This document shows positions 16,810 through 25,973 of a stretch of 64,000 bases of DNA, piece by piece. The notes beneath the pieces were generated by a model. That model worked only from the letters and a program-made list of their open reading frames with translations, had not been told where the DNA came from and made no database searches. The first letter of the stretch is position 1. The number at the start of each line of letters is the position of its first letter. The stretch is taken from assembly GCF_013283795.1 (NCBI RefSeq), contig NZ_JABSOD010000007.1, forward strand, positions 105,871 to 169,870, written 5' to 3'. Position numbers and translations under genes: made by a program. Source of the DNA: Rheinheimera lutimaris (GTDB lineage: Bacteria > Pseudomonadota > Gammaproteobacteria > Enterobacterales > Alteromonadaceae).

Positions 16810-17914
16810 CGTACTCTTTATTGATGACGATGACTTTATGCTGCGTGCTTTAGTGCGCCTTGCAAGGCGGCTGCGACCAGATTGGCAGTTTTTCACAGCT
16901 GTCGACGCCAATGCCTGGCGCAGTGCAATAGCGCCGGCTACAAAGCTTGATTTGGTAATATGCGACTACCTTATGCCGCAAATTAATGGTGATAAAGTAC
17001 TTGCTGAGGTAGCGCTGTCTTATCCAGGGGCTGTAAGGGCATTGTTAACCGGCGACACTACAGAAGAAGTGGTCTGCAGCGCCAGTAAAATAGCCCATTT
17101 TGCGCTTAGTAAACCGTTTAACGAACTGGATATATTGCAATTGTTCCAAAGTGTTGAACTGACTCATAGTTTACCTGTTTCCGCCGATGTGCGGGAAATG
17201 CTGGGCAACAGTGCTTTGCTGATGCCATTGCCCGCAGTAGTAAAAAAAGTGCGTGATCTATTGCTTAATGAGGATTCTGATGCTGCTGATGTTGTTGAAA
17301 TTATTCAACATGAGCCGTTAATTACCGCAAGAATATTGCAGTTGGCCAATTCTGCCTTTATGGGGTTTACCCGCTCAACGGCTTCGCTGGAAGAATCAAT
17401 TAAGCGTTTGGGTGTAAAACTTACCAGTGCAGTGATTACCTCAATTGCGTTAGAACAAGCAATAACGCCAATGTTAGATTACGATAAGCATCGTCAGATA
17501 AATGATGCCGCCTTTGATACCGCCATGCATTCGCGATTGCTATGCCGCGGATTGGGTTATAAACAGGAGGTTCAGGAGGAGTTGTTTGTTGCAGCATTGC
17601 TGTCTTCTATTGGAGCCTTGATAACGGCAACTGAGCAATGGCAACAACAGTATTCTGCGGTCTATGCAGATTGGTCTGCAGTAAAACTTGAGGCGGTGGT
17701 ATCTGCTTTTATGTTAACCCTTTGGGGGTATACGGAGTCGCTGCGGCACACTGTGTTATGGAGTGCAGATCCAGACTTCAGCTATACAGAGGGCAATAAT
17801 GCTTTGTTACTTTTTTTAGCGCGTCAACGCAAAGAACATGGCGGTACGTTGCCCTCCGTGGTACTGAACATGATATCTGACACTGCATTCCGGCAAAAAT
17901 TGGCTGAAATTTGA
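16802..17914 (+). CDS. Response regulator with HDOD domain
   Basis: 370 residues. The receiver domain (about 3-120) has FIDDDD, acceptor Asp in LVICDYLMPQING and Lys in SKPFN. The HDOD domain (about 135-340) starts with LPLPAVVKKV and contains ARILQLANSAF and the helix EESIKRLG. HDOD domains are non-catalytic relatives of HD phosphohydrolases found in signalling proteins. The start codon lies within the end of the REC-GGDEF-EAL gene, so the three regulators form one operon. Its place at the end of the set suggests a further output of the same phosphorelay; the target is not known. Confidence 0.85.
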   Translation: MFNVLFIDDDDFMLRALVRLARRLRPDWQFFTAVDANAWRSAIAPATKLDLVICDYLMPQINGDKVLAEVALSYPGAVRALLTGDTTEEVVCSASKIAHFALSKPFNELDILQLFQSVELTHSLPVSADVREMLGNSALLMPLPAVVKKVRDLLLNEDSDAADVVEIIQHEPLITARILQLANSAFMGFTRSTASLEESIKRLGVKLTSAVITSIALEQAITPMLDYDKHRQINDAAFDTAMHSRLLCRGLGYKQEVQEELFVAALLSSIGALITATEQWQQQYSAVYADWSAVKLEAVVSAFMLTLWGYTESLRHTVLWSADPDFSYTEGNNALLLFLARQRKEHGGTLPSVVLNMISDTAFRQKLAEI

Positions 17915-18123
17915 CCGGCTGCAATTTGTTAAAGTAACCCAAGGCGTATTTCATTACCGACGCCCGCCGGAGAATTCAGAGACAACAGCAGAAGCAGTAA
18001 TACACGCATAAGCAGCCTTTGGTAGAGAACTCTCACATACTAACGTAAAGTGTTCTGTTAACAATGCGCCGGTGCTGAATTGTATTACTGGTCGGAGTTT
18101 AGTGGTTGTTCTGCTACAGCGAT

Positions 18124-18921
18124 TTACAACTGATACAACTGCAGAAATTGCGCTGCCGGCAACTGATTAAACTGCTGTAACAGTTGGCTGAATATTTTGC
18201 TGTCGCTGACGCTATCTAATGACTGGATAACTTGCTGCAGGTTAGTGTCTTGCAGGCGGCAGCATTGCTGATAGCGTTGGATCTGTAGATTGAGCGGCGC
18301 TTTACCTTGCTGCAGCAATAAGCGCTCTGCAACGACAAAAAACTGCGCGCCGCCCCAGTAGCCCGCGGCAAAGCGGCGCTGGCTAAGCAGTTGTGCGGCG
18401 GTCTCGACCATGCTTAATTGGTGCAGATAGTGTTTACGCTGCGGCGTGAATTTCGCATTGATTTCTTTGGTGGCACTGTCAATTAACCCTGCCTGTTGCA
18501 TGATCCGGTATTGCATATAGCTGGCAAAACCCTCGGCAAACCAGGCATTTTTACGCCCAAGGTAAGGTAGCGCCAGATGGGCTATTTCATGGTAAGCGGT
18601 CCAGTCGGCGATAAATTGCTGCTTACTAAACTGCGGCGCAACATAAAAATGCACTTGCTGGCTGTGCTCCCGCCAGGTATTGGCCCAGGGCACCGGCTCT
18701 TTGCCGGCGCGACGGTACAGATATAACTGCATTTCAAACGGGTAGGGCCCGAGAGTATTTAGCGTAGCCTGACTGCTAAAGGCCAGCCACTGCTCCAGTT
18801 TCAGCTGCTCTGCCGCGCTGAATTCATGCTGCCAGTGCAACTGATGTGGTGGCGTTGCTGCCATGCTGATATTGCCGGCGCTGCCAAGCAGCACCAGCAC
18901 AACCGCGATAAACTTAGGCAC
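18124..18921 (-). CDS. Secreted zinc metallopeptidase (gluzincin type)
   Basis: 265 residues with a signal peptide (FIAVVLVLLGSAGNISMAA). HEIAH at 111-115 followed by a second glutamate in WFAEGFASY (Glu130) is the HExxH...E zinc site of M1-like gluzincins, but the rest of an M1 aminopeptidase is missing, so this is a compact stand-alone catalytic domain. It starts with GTG 18921 and overlaps the RND permease stop by 8 nt, making it the third gene of the efflux operon. Its substrate is unknown; a link between an RND pump and this peptidase is unusual. Confidence 0.75.
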   Translation of the reverse strand: MPKFIAVVLVLLGSAGNISMAATPPHQLHWQHEFSAAEQLKLEQWLAFSSQATLNTLGPYPFEMQLYLYRRAGKEPVPWANTWREHSQQVHFYVAPQFSKQQFIADWTAYHEIAHLALPYLGRKNAWFAEGFASYMQYRIMQQAGLIDSATKEINAKFTPQRKHYLHQLSMVETAAQLLSQRRFAAGYWGGAQFFVVAERLLLQQGKAPLNLQIQRYQQCCRLQDTNLQQVIQSLDSVSDSKIFSQLLQQFNQLPAAQFLQLYQL

Positions 18922-21900
18922 GTTTTTTCAGCAGCAAAGCAATATCATCACTGCTGCTTATTGCTGCTTCATCTTGGTTTACTTTACGCGGTCGCAGTTT
19001 TTCGCCCAATACCAGCATGCAGGGGGTTAAAAACAGCGTTAACACAGTAGCGAAGGTTAAACCGCCGGCTATAGCACTGGACAACTGTGTCCACCACTGG
19101 GTTGATGGTGCGCCAAAACCCAGGCTGGGCTCCAGCAGGTTAACGTTTACGGCCAGCACCATTGGCAGTAAACCCAGTACCGTGGTAACAGAGGTTAACA
19201 GCACCGGCCTCAGGCGCAGGCAACCGGTTTCCAGCGCTGCCTCAAAGGCTGAAAGACCGCTGTCGCGTAATTGGTTATAGGTATCAATCAGTACAATATT
19301 GTTATTTACCACTATACCGGCCAGGCCAATAATACCCATGCCTACCATCACGATGCCGAAGCTTTGGCCATTAACCAGCAAGCCTAATAATACGCCGGCG
19401 GTGGAGAAAATAATCGCCGATAAGATCAGCAAGCTTTGATACCAGCTGTTAAATTGCACCAGTAAAATCATCAGCATCAGGAAGATAGCGGTTGCAAAGG
19501 CCCCCATCAGGAACGTCATTGCCTCTTGCTGGTCGGCGCTTTCGCCGGCGGTTTTTATGTTAACGTTGTCCGGTAGTTTAATATCGCTTGCCAGTAGCGC
19601 CTGTAAGCGCTCACTTACCTGAGCGCCCGGGGCTAAATCGCTTTTTATCGTTACCGCGCGGTTGCCATCAATACGCTTGATGACACTGGTTTTGGGTGCC
19701 GGTACTAAGGTAACAAAGTTGCTCAGCGGAACCTGACCCCGTGCAGTTTGAATAGTTAACCGGCCCAGTTGATCTAACGAGCGCCAGCTTTGCGGAAACC
19801 GTACGCGGATATCCACTTCATCGCTGGCATATTCCGGCCGGAATTTGGCCAGTAATAAGCCGTTACTTATCATCTGCACCGCATTACCCACGGTAAGCAC
19901 GTCGGCACCAAAGCGTGCGGCGGCTGCGCGGTCTACCTCGATGCGCCATTCAATGCCGGGTAAGCTGCGGTCATCTTCAATATCAACAAAGCCGCCCATT
20001 TTTTGCATTTGACTGATAATTTGCGTTACTGCTTGCTCTGTTGCGGCAGCTTCGTTGGCGCTGATTTGCAGCTCTATTGGCTTACCACCTGAGGGGCCTT
20101 CTTCCTGCTGGCGAAACTCCAGAATGATACCGGGAATATCCGCAGTAAGCTGACGCATCTCATCCAGAATTGCTGCAGCGCGGCGCCTGTCGTGCCAGTC
20201 GATAAACTGAAACTGCAAGGTGCCGACCACATCGGCCGCCAGCTCACCACCGGCGCTGGCTAACGAACGGGCATACAGTGCTTGTACTTCGGATAACCCC
20301 AACAAGCGCTGTTCGACTTTTTGCAGCAGGGCATCTTTTTCATAAATCGACATATCGCCGCGGGCCCGCACCCAAACCTGGGCCGACTCTGGCTCTACCG
20401 ACGGGAAAAACTCCAGGCCGTGGTTGTATTTGCCATAACCAAAGAAAATCAGCACCATGGCGCCAAGCATACCGGCAAAGGTTAACCCGGGCCGGCGCAA
20501 CAAACGGCCCAGCAGGCCACGATAAGCCTTACCGGCACGGCTTTGCTCTACTTCGTGCGCCGGTGGCTGCGCTTTGCTAAGCCCACCCATTACCGGCAAG
20601 AAAATCAGTGCCATAAATAGTGACGCCAGCAAGCACAGAATAACCGTGGCCGGCAGGTATTTCATAAATTGGCCGACGACGCCCGGCCAAAACAGCAATG
20701 GCATAAATACCACTACTGTGGTGGCTGTAGAGGCGATTATCGGCCAGGCCATGCGGCCGGCCGCATTGGCCCAGGCTTGTTTCGGCTTTTGCCCTTCAGC
20801 TAAGTTACGATCAGCCAGTTCACTGACCACTATGGCGCCGTCTACCAACATGCCGGCCACCAGAATAAGCGCAAACAGTACGATAATGTTCATGGTGTAG
20901 CCAAGCATGGCAATCATTAAAATACCGGCGAAAAAAGCTCCGGGTATAGTAATACCGACCAGCAATGCTGAGCGCACGCCCATGGTGGCAATAATCAGAA
21001 TAAGTACCAGTACCACCGCCGTTAACACGTTGTTCAGTAAGTCTGACAACATGTTTTTTACTTCTTTCGACTGGTCCATAATGTAATTGATGTGCATACT
21101 GTCCGGAAACTGTGCACTTGCCTGCTCAATTAAGGCTTTAGTCTGTTCGATGGTGGAAATAATGTTAGCACCGCTGCGTTTTTTCACTTCCAGCACTACA
21201 GCCGGTTGGCCGTTAATACGGGCGAAACCGAGCGGATCTATAAAGCTGCGGCTGATGGTTGCCACATCGCCAAAGGTAATAACAGTGTCGCCGTCTACCT
21301 TGATAGGCATCGACAATACATCATCTAAATTTTCTATTACGCCGGGTACCTTCATTGCCATCCGGCCGGCACCGGTATCTAAACTGCCGGCCGCAACCAG
21401 GCGGTTATTGTTTGATACCAGGCTGAACAGCTGTTGGTAATCCAGGCCATAGCCTTCCAGCACTTGCGGGTCGACCACTATTTCCAGTAAGTCTTCACGA
21501 TCGCCGCCAATATCCACTTCCAGTACTTCCGGAATCGCTTCAATATTTTCTTGTAACTGCCGGGCGATATACACCAGCTGGTTTTCTGATACCGGGCCGG
21601 ATAAGCCGACTGACAACACCGGAAATAGCCCTACGTTAATCTCGTTTACTGTAGGTTCATCAGCTTCGCTGGGCAGCTTAGAGCGGGCGGCATCCACTTT
21701 TACCCGTACATCAGCCAGCGCCTTGTCGGCGTCGAAACCGGCATCAAATTCCAGCATCACCGAGGCATGGCCTTCGCTGGAGGTAGAAGTCATCTTTTTA
21801 ATGCCCTCTAACGAGCGCAGCTCATGCTCCATCGGCCGCACCAGCAAACGTTCACCATCCTCGGGGCTGATACCATCGAGCGACATAGACACATACATCA

Positions 21901-22033
21901 TCGGAATGGCGACATCGGGGTTAGCTTCTTTCGGAATCGACTGATAAGCGCTGATGCCGGCGATAAACAAAAACAGCAGCAGCATTAAGCTGGCGCGGCT
22001 GCGCTGTATCGCCGCCTGAATAATGCTGTTCAT
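18914..22033 (-). CDS. RND efflux permease (AcrB/HAE superfamily)
   Basis: 1039 residues: an N-terminal membrane helix, two large periplasmic loops and two blocks of membrane helices, the usual RND pattern. The proton-relay region differs from AcrB: GMLVDGAIVV (near 398) keeps the first Asp but has Gly for the second, and GIVVNNNIVLID in the second block has Asn where AcrB has the relay Lys. Such variants occur in a marine clade of RND pumps (from memory). The gene overlaps the adaptor gene by 4 nt (ATGA). No outer-membrane channel gene is nearby; a TolC-like protein elsewhere is presumed. The substrate cannot be told. Confidence 0.92.
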   Translation of the reverse strand: MNSIIQAAIQRSRASLMLLLFLFIAGISAYQSIPKEANPDVAIPMMYVSMSLDGISPEDGERLLVRPMEHELRSLEGIKKMTSTSSEGHASVMLEFDAGFDADKALADVRVKVDAARSKLPSEADEPTVNEINVGLFPVLSVGLSGPVSENQLVYIARQLQENIEAIPEVLEVDIGGDREDLLEIVVDPQVLEGYGLDYQQLFSLVSNNNRLVAAGSLDTGAGRMAMKVPGVIENLDDVLSMPIKVDGDTVITFGDVATISRSFIDPLGFARINGQPAVVLEVKKRSGANIISTIEQTKALIEQASAQFPDSMHINYIMDQSKEVKNMLSDLLNNVLTAVVLVLILIIATMGVRSALLVGITIPGAFFAGILMIAMLGYTMNIIVLFALILVAGMLVDGAIVVSELADRNLAEGQKPKQAWANAAGRMAWPIIASTATTVVVFMPLLFWPGVVGQFMKYLPATVILCLLASLFMALIFLPVMGGLSKAQPPAHEVEQSRAGKAYRGLLGRLLRRPGLTFAGMLGAMVLIFFGYGKYNHGLEFFPSVEPESAQVWVRARGDMSIYEKDALLQKVEQRLLGLSEVQALYARSLASAGGELAADVVGTLQFQFIDWHDRRRAAAILDEMRQLTADIPGIILEFRQQEEGPSGGKPIELQISANEAAATEQAVTQIISQMQKMGGFVDIEDDRSLPGIEWRIEVDRAAAARFGADVLTVGNAVQMISNGLLLAKFRPEYASDEVDIRVRFPQSWRSLDQLGRLTIQTARGQVPLSNFVTLVPAPKTSVIKRIDGNRAVTIKSDLAPGAQVSERLQALLASDIKLPDNVNIKTAGESADQQEAMTFLMGAFATAIFLMLMILLVQFNSWYQSLLILSAIIFSTAGVLLGLLVNGQSFGIVMVGMGIIGLAGIVVNNNIVLIDTYNQLRDSGLSAFEAALETGCLRLRPVLLTSVTTVLGLLPMVLAVNVNLLEPSLGFGAPSTQWWTQLSSAIAGGLTFATVLTLFLTPCMLVLGEKLRPRKVNQDEAAISSSDDIALLLKKRA

Positions 22034-23106
22034 AGTTCAGCTCCGGCTACCCTTACTGAGTCGCCCGGTTTTACAAAGCCGGCACCCTGGGTAATTATTT
22101 GGCTGCGTGGCGGTAAACCGCTCACTCTGGCGCCGTTGTTATATGCGGTTAAAATCTGTACCGGATAAAACACCACTTGTTGTTGCTCATCGACCACGGA
22201 GACACCCAGGTTGCCGTTATTGTCCAGGCTTAGCAGGGCCGGTGAAATAAGATGTGCCAATACCGGCGTCAGTTGCACTTCTACTGTGGCGCTGGCGCCG
22301 GCAATACGCCAAAGTTCGGGGTTGGCGACTGTTACTTCAATATAAAAACTGCGGGTGGCGGTATCAGCAGCATAGCTGATAAAGCTCAGCTCACCCTTCA
22401 GTTCTCTGCCATCAAGTAAGCGCAACGTTACGCTTTGGCCTTGTTTTAATGCTGCAATATGCTGCTGCGGTACCTGTGCAGTGACTTTTAATTGATCAAT
22501 TTGCACCAGTTGCATCAGCTCGGTGCCGGTTTGTATTAAATCACCTACTTCAATATGGCGCCGGTCTACCATGCCGGCAAAAGGCGCTGAGGGCTCTGTT
22601 TGGCTTACAGCCAGCATAGCGTTTTGCAGCTCGGCTTCAGCTTGCGCCAGCTCACTTTCCAGCCGTGTCAGTTCGGTGGTGGATAAAAACTGCGCTTTAC
22701 CCAAAGTGCGGGCGCTGTCCAGTTCGCTTTTACGCAGTTTAAGGTTGGCTTGCGCCTGCGCCAGCTTGGCGGTGCGGCCTTCATCGGATAACCGCAGCAG
22801 CTTGTCGCCTTGTTGCACACTGTCACCCTGTTGCTTTAACAGTGCTTTAACCGTGCCGCTTTGTTGCGATTTTATGCTGACACTGCGCCAGGGCAATACC
22901 TGACCCTGGGCAATTTGCGTTAATTGATAAGGCGCAGCTTCAGACCAGCGGGTTTCTACCTGTGCCAACTGTGCTTCGGGTACCTGTTGCGCTGCCGGCG
23001 CTTCATCTTTAGCGCTGTAGTTGTCACCGCTGAACAGCCAAAACACCAGCATCAGGCTTAATATCATGGCAATAATCACAGGCGAGACAGCAATTTTCTT
23101 AAACAT
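22030..23106 (-). CDS. RND efflux periplasmic adaptor (membrane fusion protein)
   Basis: 358 residues. An N-terminal membrane anchor (VIIAMILSLMLVFWLF) is followed by a biotinyl-lipoyl-like half (VSIKSQQSGTVKALLKQQGD), an alpha-helical hairpin (about 105-165), the second lipoyl half (PSAPFAGMVDRRHIEVGDLI) and beta-barrel domains. This is the HlyD/AcrA family layout. It links the inner-membrane pump to an outer-membrane channel. It is first in the operon adaptor-permease-peptidase. No local regulator gene is seen. Confidence 0.92.
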   Translation of the reverse strand: MFKKIAVSPVIIAMILSLMLVFWLFSGDNYSAKDEAPAAQQVPEAQLAQVETRWSEAAPYQLTQIAQGQVLPWRSVSIKSQQSGTVKALLKQQGDSVQQGDKLLRLSDEGRTAKLAQAQANLKLRKSELDSARTLGKAQFLSTTELTRLESELAQAEAELQNAMLAVSQTEPSAPFAGMVDRRHIEVGDLIQTGTELMQLVQIDQLKVTAQVPQQHIAALKQGQSVTLRLLDGRELKGELSFISYAADTATRSFYIEVTVANPELWRIAGASATVEVQLTPVLAHLISPALLSLDNNGNLGVSVVDEQQQVVFYPVQILTAYNNGARVSGLPPRSQIITQGAGFVKPGDSVRVAGAEL

Positions 23107-23263
23107 AAAATGTCCTTGGCGGCAAAAAGCGGCAGAGCGGGGTTAAGCGTAGTGTGAAATATACCTACAGGCATGAATGTCAGCAAGGATGCAACTGTAA
23201 GCAAATATGGCTCGCTGAACATTCTCAGGAGTTATTTCGTCGAACCGACTTGCCCACGCCAAC

Positions 23264-23312
23264 ACGCCGTGAACCCATCCCTGGGGGCTCGATTCGGCCA
23301 TCCTGGCCTGCA
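23264..23312. repeat. Candidate REP-like palindromic element
   Basis: The gap 23107-23371 holds no convincing gene. Within it are ACGCCGTGAACCCATCC and two small hairpins, CCC/GGG (23274-23285) and GGCCA-TCC-TGGCC (23296-23308). Sequences of this form are dispersed repeats in several gammaproteobacteria (from memory). Only one copy is in this window. Confidence 0.35.
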
Positions 23313-23371
23313 ACGGTTAGCTTAGGGCAATTCGATTCTCGTTCTGCGAAACAATATCTGTGCTGCGAAGA

Positions 23372-24589
23372 TTACGACTCGCTGCGGGCAAACCGCCCCA
23401 GTTGCTGCTGGGTGCGGGCGGTGCCGCTCAACAAATCTTTAGCTGCCTGATCAATTGATGCCATCTGGCTGTAGGCGTCGCTGGTTACCTGTTCAATTGC
23501 GCTTAAATGTTGATGGGTATGTTGGTAACGCTGTTCCAGTTGCAGCACCGTGGTATTTATATTTTGAATACCGTTTTTTGCCAGTTGCAGCTCCTGTTGC
23601 AACTGGCTGAACTCATCGCCGGTATCGGCAATTTGCTGCTGTGCCTGCCGCGCCTGCTGGTTCAGGCTTTGTGACTCGGTGCGGGTTTCGCTTACCAAAT
23701 GCTCCATTTCATTTAAAAAGCCGGAAATTTGTTTGGTGGCATCATTTACTTTGGCTGCCAGGGTGCGCACCTCATCCGCCACTACGGCAAAACCGCGGCC
23801 GGCGTCGCCGGCGCGGGCGGCTTCAATGGCAGCATTTAATGCCAGCAGGTTAGTTTGGTCGGAAAAGGTTTCTACCATCACCAGAATTTGCCGTACGTTT
23901 TCGGAGTTTTTATGCAGGCCGTTTATGGTGCTGCCAAAGCTGTCGAGCAATTTTACAATGCCGGATAACTGGCCGCTTAATTGCTGCATTTGGCTACTGG
24001 CAACTTTGGCTTTGTCTACCGCCACGCCGGATACCTGATTTACCTCATCGCCGTGCTGCACTATATCAGCCAGATTTTGCAATACCTGGTCACTGTCGCG
24101 GCGAATTTGCCCGCTACGCTGTTCGGTATCCTGCAAATGGCTGCGGGTGCTTTTTACCGCGCCTGACACCTGCTCGTTAACTAAATGTGTTTCGCCGGCC
24201 TGTTGGTGAATATCACCCAGCAACACCCCCAACTGGCTGACAAACTGGTTATATTCTTCCGACAGGGTACGAAACTCATCAAAGGTAAAAGCCGGCAGGC
24301 GGTGGTTTAAATCAGTGCCTTTGCGGTTGGTATCGTGTAAAGCTGACACCAGCGCTTTTACCGGCCGTACGATTAAATAGTGCATATAGCCAATGGTAAA
24401 GACAAATGCGCCGGTACCCAGTATCAGCAGAGCCCACCAGCGGGCATTTGCACCGCTGTCGGGGTAAGCAAGGTAAAGCGCGAAAAAGAAAAATACCGCT
24501 AAAAAGCTGATATTACCCACAATTTTCCGGCTTAAACTGCCGAAAAATGTGCGTTCAATAAACAGATAAAGGGAGGTGAAACCGTTCAT
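23372..24589 (-). CDS. Methyl-accepting chemotaxis protein without a periplasmic sensor domain
   Basis: 405 residues from ATG 24589. Two adjacent membrane helices (about 24-45 and 51-75) with only a few residues between them leave no room for a periplasmic ligand domain. A HAMP domain follows, then a long coiled coil whose tip carries the conserved chemoreceptor hairpin ([30 protein letters not shown]). There is no C-terminal NWETF-like pentapeptide. It probably senses membrane state or an internal signal, or works through another protein. No che genes are adjacent. Confidence 0.9.
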   Translation of the reverse strand: MNGFTSLYLFIERTFFGSLSRKIVGNISFLAVFFFFALYLAYPDSGANARWWALLILGTGAFVFTIGYMHYLIVRPVKALVSALHDTNRKGTDLNHRLPAFTFDEFRTLSEEYNQFVSQLGVLLGDIHQQAGETHLVNEQVSGAVKSTRSHLQDTEQRSGQIRRDSDQVLQNLADIVQHGDEVNQVSGVAVDKAKVASSQMQQLSGQLSGIVKLLDSFGSTINGLHKNSENVRQILVMVETFSDQTNLLALNAAIEAARAGDAGRGFAVVADEVRTLAAKVNDATKQISGFLNEMEHLVSETRTESQSLNQQARQAQQQIADTGDEFSQLQQELQLAKNGIQNINTTVLQLEQRYQHTHQHLSAIEQVTSDAYSQMASIDQAAKDLLSGTARTQQQLGRFARSES

Positions 24590-24696
24590 AAGTCGCAATT
24601 CCTGCCACGTTATATACCAGCAAAGCAGCATAACATAGCAATTTTACGCTCGCGACCCTGCCGGCGTCACGCGCTTTGATCTGCAACAAAGCCGCG

Positions 24697-25104
24697 TCAG
24701 ATAGCCAGCTTACGACTGATAAACCAGCCGGCAACCATGGCAGCAATAAACGCCAGAGTGCCACTGCTACCGGAGCTGATGGCGGCAAGCGCCGGGCCAG
24801 GGCAATAGCCGACCAGGCCCCAGCCGGCACCGAATATTAGTGAGCCGATAACCAGCGGTTTATCTAAATCTTTTTTGCCTGGCAAACTAAACTGCGCCGC
24901 AAATAGCGGTTTGTCTTTTTTGCCGAATAGCCAATAACCTGTGCTGTACACCGCCAAAGCTGCGGCCATAACCAGCACTAAACTGGGATCCCAGTTGGCG
25001 TTCAGCGTTAAAAAGCCCAATACTTTGTTTGGGTCGATCATCTGTGAGTAAGCAATACCGGCTGACATCAGTAACCCGGCAACGAAAGCAATAATAATTG
25101 GCAT
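24697..25104 (-). CDS. YeeE/YedE-family half-transporter (DUF6691-like), sulfur-compound transport
   Basis: 135 residues from ATG 25104, preceded by AGGAG; an upstream extension into the neighbouring gene is not likely. About four membrane helices are visible, with the conserved GAGWGLVGYCPGPAL motif containing a Cys. It pairs with the next half-protein (25115-25519) to make a full YeeE/YedE (PmpAB-like) permease thought to move thiosulfate or related sulfane sulfur. It is the last gene of a sulfur operon with rhodanese and a TauE permease. Confidence 0.85.
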   Translation of the reverse strand: MPIIIAFVAGLLMSAGIAYSQMIDPNKVLGFLTLNANWDPSLVLVMAAALAVYSTGYWLFGKKDKPLFAAQFSLPGKKDLDKPLVIGSLIFGAGWGLVGYCPGPALAAISSGSSGTLAFIAAMVAGWFISRKLAI

Positions 25105-25114
25105 GGCAGTCTCC

Positions 25115-25519
25115 TTAACGCAGCAGGGTGGCAACCAGCATGCCGCTAAACATAAACAGCACAGTGGCGGTGATGGAACGCGGTGATAAACGGCTGATAC
25201 CGCAAATACCATGGCCGGAGGTGCAGCCGCTGCCCCAGCCTGTGCCAACACCCACCAGTAAACCGGCAACGATAACCTGCCAGCTAAGCTCTGGCGTGCT
25301 GTAACTGAAATCAGCCAGCAGGGTGGCTATCAGTAAGGGCCCGGCGATAACACCGGCTAAAAATGCCAGGCGCCAGCTGCGGCCATCGCCGGAGAACAGC
25401 GCTGAGCCGGCGATACCGGAAATACCGGCAATACGGCCGGAAAACACAAATAATATCACTGCGCCCAAGCCTATCATGCCGCCGCCAATTAAGGCCGTAT
25501 ACGGGGTAAAGTTGTCCAT
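25115..25519 (-). CDS. YeeE/YedE-family half-transporter, sulfur-compound transport
   Basis: 134 residues with four membrane helices. The motif [19 protein letters not shown] holds two cysteines, as in YeeE/YedE proteins, where conserved cysteines hand sulfur through the membrane. It lies 10 nt upstream of its partner half-gene, in the same operon as the rhodanese 30 nt upstream. This two-gene form is the usual one in proteobacterial persulfide clusters. Confidence 0.87.
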   Translation of the reverse strand: MDNFTPYTALIGGGMIGLGAVILFVFSGRIAGISGIAGSALFSGDGRSWRLAFLAGVIAGPLLIATLLADFSYSTPELSWQVIVAGLLVGVGTGWGSGCTSGHGICGISRLSPRSITATVLFMFSGMLVATLLR

Positions 25520-25549
25520 GTTGTGCTCCTTACTGTGTTGAACCGCTGA

Positions 25550-25951
25550 TTACTGCTTAACCGCTAAGCCGGCATCCAGCCAGGCTTGCATGCCACCTGC
25601 TACTGAATACACATCAGTAAAGCCCATGCGCTGCAATGACTCTGCCGCCAGCGCCGAGCGGGCGCCTGAGCGGCAAATCAGATACAGCGGGCTTTGAGCC
25701 AGTTGCGCCAGTGCCATATCCGGGGCACAGCCGCTGGCTGCCACTTTCGGATGATTATGAATGTTCATCTCCAGCACGCCGCGTGGATAATTTACTGCGC
25801 CGACAATATGCTGCTGCGCAAATTCGGCCGGCTCGCGCACATCGACCAATACTGTTTCTGCATCGCTGCTCAAAGCGGCGTGAAGATCATTAATAGTAAC
25901 TTCCTTAATGGCCGCTTTTGCTTCGGCGATAAGTTGTTGTGAAGTTTTCAT
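25550..25951 (-). CDS. Rhodanese-domain sulfurtransferase
   Basis: 133 residues, a single rhodanese domain (about 25-130). DVREPAEF and the active-site loop LICRSGARSALAA with the catalytic Cys are intact. There is no signal peptide, so it is cytoplasmic. It would carry persulfide sulfur between glutathione persulfide, thiosulfate and sulfite, next to a persulfide dioxygenase and sulfur permeases. The gene lies between the TauE gene and the YeeE/YedE pair. Confidence 0.92.
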   Translation of the reverse strand: MKTSQQLIAEAKAAIKEVTINDLHAALSSDAETVLVDVREPAEFAQQHIVGAVNYPRGVLEMNIHNHPKVAASGCAPDMALAQLAQSPLYLICRSGARSALAAESLQRMGFTDVYSVAGGMQAWLDAGLAVKQ

Positions 25952-25973
25952 TGGATGCTCCTGTTAACTGACA

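Noticed and set aside
2412..17914. Whether the signalling island is a recent mobile element
   Set aside because: No integrase, transposase, flanking repeats or base-composition change was seen; the adjacent tRNA-Asp array is intact and the genes match the host style.
23154..23450. 98-codon plus-strand frame upstream of and overlapping the chemoreceptor gene
   Set aside because: No ribosome-binding site, atypical composition (many Arg/Pro/Cys), overlaps the end of an obvious gene and covers the repeat-like element.
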